DNA of 64,000 nucleotides, taken from the NCBI RefSeq assembly GCF_023856365.1, contig NC_064539.1, positions 13,529,519-13,593,518 of the forward strand, read 5' to 3'. Positions 24,801 through 33,989 of this stretch are shown piece by piece; within the stretch, counting starts at the first letter, position 1, and every line of letters starts with the position of its first letter. A program made the translations under genes and the position numbers. Below the pieces are notes generated by a model that did no database searches, was not told the origin of the DNA, and saw nothing but the letters and a program-made list of their open reading frames with translations. This DNA is from Brienomyrus brachyistius (taxonomy: Eukaryota; Chordata; Actinopteri; Osteoglossiformes; Mormyridae).

Positions 24801-25245
24801 CAGTTCAACGCATTGTATACTTTATACTTTGGTATAAAGCATGTAATTTTTTACTTTGCATTCTATTGCATGTACTGCAATCCTGGATGCATATAAGTCA
24901 AATGAAGCCCTTTGCTGCAAGTGATTCAGTCTTTGACCTTTGAAAAGGGAAATTATCCAATGGTTGTTCATCCTCCTGTGTTACAAAGATAGACAGTGTT
25001 ATGTCATAAAGTTAGAAATTAAATTTTTATTTCTGAGGCATATTAAAGCAAAACCTCCTTTGGTAGGGGCAGAAAAGAGATTACATATCTTACAAAAATA
25101 TATTATTTTAGGCTATGTTTCTTTCAAGCTTCCACAACAGAAAGATAAAGTCTTCAAAAATTTGATAAATGATATGGGAACCAATTCTTAATTAGCTATA
25201 TATCAGGGTTTCGTTTCTCTTTTAGTGCAAAACGCAATTTCGACA
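21830..25245 (-). other. Repeat-free DNA downstream of bmp3; possible long 3' UTR
   Basis: 3.4 kb without a SINE, long microsatellite or recognisable gene, directly after the bmp3 stop codon. Minus-strand AATAAA hexamers occur at 25026-25031, 23766-23771, 22233-22238 and 22205-22210, allowing 3' UTRs of about 0.2 to 3 kb. Mammalian BMP3 has a long 3' UTR. Which signal is used cannot be seen. Confidence 0.4.
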
Positions 25246-28200
25246 TCATCTGCAAACGCAGGAGTCCACGGTCATATTGGGGTAAACTTTGAGCACTACA
25301 TTCTTGTCCTGGTCAAAGAAGAGGATGCTGAGGGGTGACATCCTTTCAGGCACACAGCAGGGTTCCGGAATGCCAGGCACCACGCCCACTGCCCGCACAA
25401 TGCTCTGGATGGTAGCGTGGTTAGAGGGCTTCAGGGACTGAACAGAGAGAAAGAGAAAGAGGTGAGATAGCTCTTTAAGCAAACAGCTCTGTGATCAACC
25501 TGCTATGATGACCATGGTGCCCCTCAATGACTCTGTGTCCAAAGACCCACAGTATCCTAAGCTATATTTACTTGACTATCAATCAGCTGATAAGCAGGCA
25601 CTTGCATTCGTTACAACTGACTCAACAGCTAAATATGTGTTTACTCCAGTAATTCAACTCCAGTTTACAGCTCAAAGGTATAGCATACCAAGCCCCTTCT
25701 GAAATTTTAAATGGTCAGCTTCTGAAACCCAGTGCCACATCTACTGTGCTTCCTACTGCCCTGTCATCATAAATCTCAAACATCCAAGCCAATAGCTAGT
25801 TTGGATTCATTTTATTAAAAAATTATTTATAGAAAAATTGTGCTGGCACCTGTATAATACTGAGAACTCTCAGAGTTAGTTAGTTAGTTAGTAACTGCAA
25901 CCACACACAACCAACTTCTTTTTTCCCCAGTTGTTCTATTGTCAGTTTATTGCTACTACTGATGCCACTGCTGATCCACAAGAAAGACCAGAATTCAGTA
26001 ATGCAGCGTTGTCGGTGTGCCACAACAAACTGGCTGAAAAACGCTGCCTTATGGAAAGTGTGCCCTGGCAGAAAAAAGGTTGGGAAACACTGCAACGTAA
26101 TCCAGTACGAAGTACATCAATGTACTCTAGTAAGTTTTGCATAAGAAAACTTATTCTACACCTTGATTCTATGCGAGGTGGACATAAAAAATTAGCTGGC
26201 TTGAGAACGTGTGTGAAATGCACAGACTGGTGGTAAATACAGAGAAACATAATTCAATTTATATTCATTATTATGTGATGCTTTAGAAAAATTACGCAGC
26301 CTTTCATAAATTATTAACACTAATAAACAGAGGACTATAAGATACCCAACAGCTAAGCCAATAGCTTCAAATGTAAGAACAGATATTTATAAATAATAGG
26401 AGGATGATTATTTTCAAAGAAACATGGACAATATAAAATGATAAAAATTCAAAATATTTTTTTTTCACAGCTATTAATAGTATTGGACTGGCAGCTCAGC
26501 GATGTAGCTGTTATTGTTACACTCTCCAGAATGACCATGTAGCAACAATGATTCTCTCACTGGAGACTCACATAAATACATTAGACAAGGTTCTGGCACA
26601 GAACGTTCAGAGGAATGTCTATCTTCCTAGCAACACTGTCATTTTTAAAATTAAAAGTATATCCTGTATGACATGAATTACTTGGCACGGCTCATGTTTT
26701 ACATTTCGTAATGAAAACCAACACTATCCTAAATAACATAAGAATTTCACATTAAGTGATGTTTTCCTACAATTATTCAAATAAACAGTGTAAGATTGCT
26801 TACTATTTTGTGCAAGCTTTTCCCCTTTAGAACAGCTTGCATAATTCACAACACATCAGCATGAAAAGTTCGTTTTTATTGTTTGGCCTGCCTAACAAAT
26901 TGATCGAGAGAGATGTTCAGATCTGACACCGGGTAAACAAAACTGAATTTGAGCATTAACCTAGTTAAGCAGAATTTAAGTATAAGTACACTTACACTTG
27001 AATTATTTCCCTTGAAATATCCAGATATATGACAGAGATGGCATTCATGTCTATCTTTCTGTTTTCAGGAGTGTCTATAAATAAAATCAGTATAGCAAAC
27101 AGCAAGAACTCAGGTTACATATGACCTCCTAGGTCATTTAGGGGAAGGGAAGCAGTACTTTTCTCATCCAGGACTCATTTCCATTCATTTTCTTATTAGA
27201 TTCATTTTTGAGCATAAACCAGGAATGAACGTACCTTTGGCATCGGAAACTGGCAAGATCCTGAACAGTAGTAAGCATCAAAGGATTTTGGGGAGATAAT
27301 CCACTCACTCCACCCTATGTCAGCGAAGTCCACCTTCAGGTACCGGCGGGCACAGTTGCGCGGCTCGCTCCATTGCTTCTTGTGTGCCCGCTGTATAGTC
27401 TGATCATCAAATTGCAGCAATGGCACCTTGTGGCGGTGGTTCTTCCGGGGCTTCTTCTTGGGCTGTTTCGCCGGTCTGTTGTCTATGGGGTTGTACGGGT
27501 CCGTCTCATCCCAGTGTGGGACCTCATATGGGTACTCGTTCCCTGGGAGCTCGTTGTTCTGGAGCGGGAGGAGGGTGTCGGCTGAGCGCCTGGACCGAAG
27601 TGGCATTGTGCTGGCACTCAGGTGTACTCCTAAGCGATGAAGTCCTGGCCGCACAGGGTCTTTGTGCCCCCCTTGCAGGGCGGACACCACATTTTCTGGA
27701 CCAGAGATGTCGGAGTCATTGGCATACACCAGGATGTAAGGGGGAGGGCCGAGCAGAAGCTCATTCCACAGCTTGTGTCCATCTGATGGGACTTTGATGC
27801 CAATGAGGAGTTCGTTGTGATGTTTTGCCTTCTTCATAAAGGACGTTATATCTTTCCATTGCCAGGATGTCACGTCTCTGTGGGCTGCGGGAACCCTGAT
27901 ACGAACATGGCCCAGAGTCCTGGTGTCATTATCCAAAGAAGCAGAACTCCAAATACCCAGCTGAATGTAGGTTTGCTTTGAACTGCGTTGACTGCAACTT
28001 TGGGGCCTTGTACATCTGGAGGAGCTATTCTGCAAGCCACCAATGAAGTAGTGTAACGTGGCAGAAATGATGTCCTCTGATTTGGTTAACGAAGTTAGAT
28101 TAAAGATCTGCATCTGGATGCCGTTAACTGTACCTAAATGCAGAAGTAACAAATACCACTTACAAATTAGGGCACAGCAATTGCATTTTGACTAAGAATT

Positions 28201-29343
28201 AATACCAGAAAATGTACTTATGAATTAGTGTTAAAAATGACTGCATGCTTTGTTATTTCAGTGGCGATATGAAAATATTTTCAAAGATACCAGAAAAGAT
28301 TTATTTTATTTAAATATTTAAATTAACTTACGTGACGCGGATCTGGACATTCTAAAATATACCAGTAGGAGGAACCCAAGACCTGATGGAAATTCCAGCT
28401 GAGGTTTCAAACTAAATTCCAGCATAATGTTTCTGATTTTGATTTCAAGAGGGACAGTTTTTATTTATTTATTTATCAGGCTCCTTTATCTTCGTTAGAA
28501 ATTCTTAAAGATAAACATAAATAAATATACTGGTAAGTTCCATAGACTATAGAGATTTCGCTGTCCAAAAATCCATATAAGACTTTCTGGTAAAACTTTA
28601 AACTGATTACTTTAAACTGGAATTTCCACCAGCTAAACGCGCACAAAGAACACAAAAGACTGGGGACGTAAATATTTTACAGTTAAAGATATAAATGGCC
28701 TAAACAATATTTCAGTAAGTACATTAAATAGTATCCAAAATAGAAATATGATTTAAATGCTATGCGAGTCTTAAGGAAATATGTCTAAACATTTAAAGAA
28801 AATATGCATTGCATCTTAAAATTTCACTGTAAAGCACCACGAATAATACTATTTTGTTAGCGCAGATACCGCTCTGCTTTAGTCTTTCTTTTCACAAATC
28901 CACTGTCATCCAACAGCTTACAGTAGCTGTCCCAACAGGTGTCTCTCTGTTGCATGACAACCCTGAAACTCTGGTTTTGCAGTGAATTAGAAGTTATAGA
29001 CTATATTATAGCCGTATATAACAGTAATTATATATACAAAAAACAAAGATCGCTACATACCCCAGTGTGCTTTGAAGCTGCGAACCGTATTTCCATCCTT
29101 GAAATGAAATCCTGCACTATTGTATTTCTCATACAGCATCTGCATGTGCTCTGATACGGTCTCCTGTAAGACAAGGTCGCCCTCGTCCTTAGCGAAGCGA
29201 TCATCATCCCTATTCTCTTCAAATTGTCCCATTTCCGCCTTTCTTTTCAGTCCAGGGAGATGTTCGTCCAACATAAAGCGATATCCACTGCAGATATAGA
29301 TCCATCCCAAAAAAATGACAAGTAAATGTTGACAAGGTGCCAT
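25246..29343 (-). CDS. bmp3: Bone morphogenetic protein 3 (TGF-beta superfamily ligand)
   Basis: Secreted ligand that in mammals antagonises osteogenic BMP signalling through activin type II receptors. Three exons: 29343-29061, 28133-27235, 25437-25246 (stop TGA at 25248-25246), all GT-AG, phase 1 then phase 0. The product is 457 residues; human is 472. Residues 1-20 are a signal peptide ([14 protein letters not shown]). The prodomain has the conserved SEHM..LY and NTVRSF words in exon 1 and [12 protein letters not shown] in exon 2. An RSRR furin-type site ends at 277. A lysine-rich linker ([14 protein letters not shown]) precedes QWSEPRNC. If cut before Q348, the mature chain is 110 residues, as in human. 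The knot cysteines are C355, C384, C388, C421, C422, C454 and C456; C421 or C422 should form the intersubunit bond. The ATG at 29343 was chosen because the signal peptide follows at once; an in-frame ATG 18 codons upstream (29397) would bury it. No break is seen. Confidence 0.98.
25438..27234 (-). other. bmp3 intron 2 (1.8 kb)
   Basis: Holds a (TTAG)n tract near 25870-25893 and a transposon scrap at 25985-26098. The block 26460-26640 is unique, mixed-composition DNA, a weak candidate for an intronic regulatory element. Confidence 0.4.
25985..26098. mobile_element. DNA-transposon remnant in bmp3 intron 2
   Basis: The words 'cggtgtgccacaacaa' and 'aaggttgggaaacactgcaa' resemble the ends of old hAT-type nonautonomous elements widely scattered in vertebrates. 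Assignment is from memory and edges are uncertain. Open frames on both strands here are by-products. Confidence 0.4.
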
Positions 29344-29700
29344 GTTAAATCCCAGTACCGATCTGAACGTAATGGAATCAGTCAGACTTCTACGCAAGCT
29401 TTCAGTTCTTATCTCTCAAATAATAATAACACCTGGGAAGGCTGGTATTGCAGTGTATTTAGCTATCTTCCTCTCTTTACTCTCAGCCGTTTCACTTCGG
29501 GAAGGAAGTTCACTTGGTTTTGTATGTGCGAGCAGGGCTGATCTCCGCATCGCCAGCCAATAGCAGTCCTTCTTAGTTTACCGAGGTAAAAACCACGTTG
29601 CGCACGGTAACATGTGAACCCTGTACTCCGTTCCACACCGCACTTATGGTAAATATTCAATAAGGGCACCGAAACCTTCTCTGCTGCATCGACCTATCTG
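29344..29700 (-). promoter_or_regulatory. bmp3: Probable bmp3 promoter and 5' UTR
   Basis: Unique DNA immediately upstream of the bmp3 start codon. A CCAAT motif (GCCAGCCAATAGCAG, around 29552-29566) lies about 210 bases before the ATG, and CpG dinucleotides are more frequent than in surrounding DNA. No clear TATA box is seen. The transcription start is inferred. Confidence 0.45.
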
Positions 29701-29967
29701 GGACTACACTTCTGCAGAAACATTTAGATTCAGATGTACTTTCAGAGCAATGTGCTTTTGAAAAAGACCCGTCAACGCATGTTGTTGAGGTATTTGATTT
29801 TTGTTTACCGCTGAAATCCTTTAAACAATCCGAAATGGAGAAAAGAGAGAGAGAAAAAAAACAAATGCCGTCCACATACCGATCATGTTTAATTATTTTC
29901 CAATTTAACAACGTTACATGTTTAATATTTTGTCAATGTTAACCTCCTCAAGGCAGCCAAGCTTCAT

Positions 29968-30015
29968 CAAAACATCATCCATCTTATAAACCGCTTATCG
30001 TCGTCAAGGTCGAGG
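29968..30015 (-). mobile_element. V-SINE 3' end scrap
   Basis: Forty-odd bases ('atccatcttataaaccgctt', 'atcgtcgtcaaggtcgagg') match the tail-proximal end of the V-SINE family. The body is missing, as expected for a heavily truncated or deleted copy. Confidence 0.45.
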
Positions 30016-30118
30016 GATCATCAAAACACGGTATCAGTGACATCATGTTGGCAACATGCACAACTTATTTCACAGGTCTAATTTGTGAAAAAAGAATTTC
30101 TTGGGGGGGGGGGGGGGG

Positions 30119-30240
30119 TTGTGGGTCAAGACTTGGAAGATTGCTGGTTCAAGTTCTGAGGTCAGGCAGAGTGATGCCACCATTGGTCCCCTGACCAAGG
30201 CCCTTAACCCCAGTTACTCCAGGGACTGGCTGTCCCCACT
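30119..30240 (+). mobile_element. tRNA-like SINE fragment
   Basis: Carries a B-box-like word (CTGGTTCAAGTTCTGAGG) and the family word 'aaggcccttaaccccagtta' then 'ctccaggga'. A second copy of this family lies at 54178-54315 in the other orientation. A G14 run (30105-30118) abuts its start, and a Tc1 remnant abuts its end. Confidence 0.6.
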
Positions 30241-30256
30241 GTCTCCTCTGCACCAG

Positions 30257-30478
30257 TTTCATAAGGTGGCCTCCTGGGATGCTTTTCCAGCTGTCCTGAA
30301 GGAGGTCCCACATATGCTGAACACGTATTGGTTGCTTCTCCTTCACCCTCCGATCAAACTCCTGCAAAACCTTTACTATATTGTGTTTATATTGTGTTTA
30401 TTGTGTTTGGTCATGTGATGCAACACTATCACTCTCCTTTATAGGCAGCTTGGTGTGTCCAAACTTTTCACTGGTATA
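30257..30478 (-). pseudogene. Tc1-like transposase remnant
   Basis: On the minus strand about 40 codons read VQHMWDLLQDSWKSIPGGHL within EFDRRVKEKQPIR...MKLVQRR, the C-terminal part of fish Tc1-type transposases, where the usual pattern is a helix ending in a W..IP motif. The outer end carries the Tc1-type terminal word TGGACACACC (30451-30460, minus). The catalytic core is missing, so the piece is dead. It is an internally deleted element joined to the SINE beside it. Confidence 0.7.
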
Positions 30479-30479
30479 G

Positions 30480-33005
30480 TATAAACATAAAGCAGCATTT
30501 ATAATTATTAATACTTCGAATTTATTCTGGCACAATGATTTCTGAAAAATGCGCATTAAATACCTGCTTTTCGTTATTCTTATTCCCACGTCAGCAGAAA
30601 TAACTGAAAGTAAAAGAATTATGCCTTGAATTTTTAGATGTTACGTTTCAGTATGTGCAGTAATTAAGCAGGATATTCAGAGAAATAAAGGATTTACGTA
30701 TTAAATTAATAAGATTATGTTATACTTTTGATGTACGGTACTAGGTATGTGTTTGGTATTGGTTTCCTTTTTTCAGTTTTCTTTACACATTTTGTCAGAC
30801 TGCTGTTAAAAATGTAGAACAAAAACATGATTTCTCCTTACTTTCCCATCTAATGATCACACATATCGCAAAGAATCCAATACTGACACAATGCAAATAT
30901 CGATTACATTTGTACTAAATGCTCCAGTGCAAAATTACTACACAAGCGACATCATCTTAGATAAATGATACATAACTAAAATGGTACCAGTAACTGTAGA
31001 CAGCAGATTAATGGGAACTAGAATATCATATGATGATGATGATGATGATGATGATGAGAACCCTTTATTGCTGTTGCAATACACCATGTCACTAGTCACT
31101 AGTACCAGCGAAAAAACTGGCCATCAACCCAACTATACGTATACACAAACATCACAGTAGGGGGTAGACAGGTCGGGAGACAGGGGCATATCATAAACAA
31201 GGAATCTTAAGGAATGACTCTGTGAAAATTACCCATTGGTTTTATTATATATTTTGGTGTATCTGCTTTATACTACTTTTGCCATTATATACCTTCTGCT
31301 CAGTCTTTTAAATACCAAGTATATACTGTAGCTTCACATTTAAATGTATACATTTTCCTTTGAGATTAGTATCATTTATCTGTCTGTGTGTCTGTTTGTC
31401 AAAACCACAAAAATATTTTTTAGGCTGTCTGAAAAAGTCTAGTGAAGTATAAGAAGGACCACAAAGATGGCTTTCGCATATGTTTTGTGTCAGATATAGT
31501 CAATATGTGTTTGAACCTGTTGTGTAAAGCATGAAGCATGAAGAGGAGGACATGTCATTAAACCACATAAGGCTGTTTTTGATGTAATTATTTAAGTCTT
31601 TAACGTGCATAATATATTTCGAGAATCTCAGCCTTTTAACTTTTCCATTGTAGAGCATTGAGTTAGAGGACTGCATCAACATTTGAGAACGGGGCTACTA
31701 AACCTAGAAATGTGTTTTAGCAGTTGGATACAAGCTAAGGCAGCCTCATTTAAGAGCAAAGTTTGCTTAAGTATATTCAGATTTAATTAATCATGTTGCC
31801 ATCTTCCTCCGCTTTGATATGAACATCTGTTATTGCATTTGTGGGTATCAGAGTAGATTTTGTTCCTCTCATAGAGCACAGTTCATTCATGTGTCTAATA
31901 GGAAATTGCTGCCATAGACCACATGAATGTATTATGGCTCGAAAAGCGACCAAAGGAAAACAATTTTTAATGTGGGTGAGAAGCTCTTTCGTCTCCTGCT
32001 TGTGTAGGACTTCCTTGTGAACAAATGGTTATGTTGAAATAGACTGGGTCCAACTGAAGTTGGCATTTCAGACACTTGAGTTAACAAATATTGATATAAA
32101 GGAACTAGATCAATGAAATGATCATATGGAAATGCTTTGAGAAACTATACAATTTATCTGCTTAGCATCCAGATTTAACCAGGCTATACTTTCAGCATTT
32201 CCGTTAAGCAGATTCACCATCAGTCGTTTGCCAAAAGAGTGAGAGAGACTAATTTGACTGGTGTGCTGATGAGCGCTTTGTGCCTGTAATGAAAATGATC
32301 TGCGTAGATTGTTTTCAGTTATACAGGACTGCAGAAAGCCATTGAGGGACTGATATGTTAATAATCCTTCGCTTTGAAGTAAATATGCTTGACAGCTGTG
32401 TCTATGGCTTAGCGTCCTCCTCCTTTTGAGACTAGCAGCAATCTTCCAGGTCGCTGAGAAACTTCTGCCCTCTCAGGAAAGTGACAGCAAGTGGAGTTTT
32501 TGTTAGACAAGCTAAAGAAAAGATTAGACTTAACAAGTAAGACTGTAGAAGGGCTAGTACTGAGCCATGCACCTAAATTTTAGGAAATCACTTTGGAAAA
32601 TACTCTGCTGCGTATGCAAATGAAGTGTAAAGTTGAAATCTAAAGTTTTCTGTGTATTATTAGGATCAAAGTCAAGTATCTATGGCACTTCCCATCTAAT
32701 GGCTTCCCAGTGGCATGTCCATTATTGTGATGCTTGGGGTCGTCCATCTTGCTGGTTGTTGTCCTCATCCTCTTTCCACCAAAAAAAAAAAAACAAAGTA
32801 GGATTGTGCTTCATGTGAGAATTTGGTCATTTTAATCAAGAATCTGCTTGTTTGTTTTCCTTGCAGGCTGTGCTATTCTTAAAACTCTCTGCAAGTAAGT
32901 TCAAAGGCATTAATAGTCCAGTCATTTACTTAACTTTCAAATCTGTAGAGTTTCTGAAGAAATGTAGTTAAATAGTGTCATTTAAAAAAATCATGTCATT
33001 CAGCT
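30480..33005. other. Intergenic, mostly unique DNA
   Basis: No gene seen. A (GAT)n microsatellite lies at 31030-31057, followed by 'aaccctttattgctgttgca', perhaps the tail of an old retroposon (31058-31200). The stretch 32030-32480 is the most complex unique sequence in this part and a candidate conserved noncoding element. Confidence 0.4.
31030..31057. repeat. (GAT)n microsatellite
   Basis: About nine uninterrupted GAT units. Confidence 0.95.
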
Positions 33006-33007
33006 TT

Positions 33008-33856
33008 TGATCTATCCATCCATCTTCTGTACCTGCTTGTCCTATTTAGAGTCATGGGAAGCATCTGGAACCTATGGGCACAAGGCAGGGAACGACCCAG
33101 GATGGGGCACCAACCCATTGCAGGGCACAAGGCAGGGACGACCCAGGATGGGGCACCAACCCATTGCAGGGCACAAGGCAGGGAACGACCCAGGATGGGG
33201 CACCAACCCATCGCAGGGCACAAGGCAGGGAACGACCCAGGATGGGGCACCAACCCATCGCAGGGCACAAGGCAGGGAACGACCCAGGATGGGGCACCAA
33301 CCCATTGCAGGGCACAAGGCAGGGAACGACCCAGGATGGGGCGCCAACCCATTGCAGGGCACAAGGCAGGGAACGACCCAGGATGGGGCACCAACCCATC
33401 GCAGGGCACAAGGCAGGGAACGACCCAGGATGGGGCACCAACCCATTGCAGGGCACAAGGCAGGGAACGACCCAGGACAGGGCGCCAACCCATTGCAGGG
33501 CACAAGGCAGGGAACGACCCAGGATGGGGCACCAACCCATTGCAGGGCACAAGGCAGGGAACGACCCAGGATGGGGCACCAACCCATCACAGGGCACAAG
33601 GCAGGAACGACCCAGGATGGGGCACCAACCCATTGCAGGGCACAAGGCAGGGACGACACACACCATTCACACCTATAGGCAGTGAGGCAGCTTCACCTCA
33701 GCATGTTTTTGGATCATGGGAGAAACCTGAGTACCCTGAGGAAACCCCACAACGACACGGGCAGAACATGCAAACTCCACACATGGAGCCATGGCAGAGA
33801 CCCAGGTCCCAGAGGGGCGAGGCAACAGTGCTAACCACTACACCACCATACCACCC
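33008..33856 (-). mobile_element. V-SINE copy expanded by an internal tandem array
   Basis: Outer parts are an ordinary minus-oriented V-SINE: ATCC start and 'tgtacctgcttgtcctattt' at the left; 'cacaacgacacgggcagaac', 'caaactccacacatggagcc' and 'gtgctaaccactacaccacc' at the right. Between them the segment normally present once is repeated twelve times (33076-33650). The SINE is about 850 bases instead of about 330. Confidence 0.9.
33076..33650. repeat. 47-bp tandem array (12 units) inside a SINE
   Basis: Units begin GGGCACAAGGCAGGGAACGA and end in a CCAACCCATTGCA or CCAACCCATCGCA variant. Thirteen unit starts are present, the last unit partial. Units differ by a few substitutions and single-base deletions, so the array is young but not identical throughout. 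Because 47 is not a multiple of 3 and the unit has no stop in any frame, long open frames appear in all six frames (up to 311 codons). They are not genes. Confidence 0.95.
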
Positions 33857-33989
33857 CAGTTGTCAATCATATTTATTAATTAGTAATAATATTAAAAGTA
33901 TTTATTCATATTTAAATTACCTTAAAATGTTGTTCCTTTTCCCATGGCTGGGTCTGCATATGCAATTCTTTTTTTCACTTTTTTTTTAG

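Noticed and set aside
14905..25245. A prkg2 gene between the two recognised genes
   Set aside because: No kinase or cyclic-nucleotide-binding motif was seen in any frame.
27373..27797. Plus-strand frames of 70-125 codons
   Set aside because: Antisense shadows of bmp3 exon 2, which is clearly coding on the minus strand.
29344..29397. Upstream in-frame ATG for bmp3 (18 codons earlier)
   Set aside because: It would place a polar stretch before the signal peptide; the ATG at 29343 gives a normal signal sequence.
33007..33989. Long open frames (up to 311 codons) on both strands
   Set aside because: All arise from the 47-bp SINE-derived tandem array, which has no stop codon in any frame. There is no gene signal outside the repeat.
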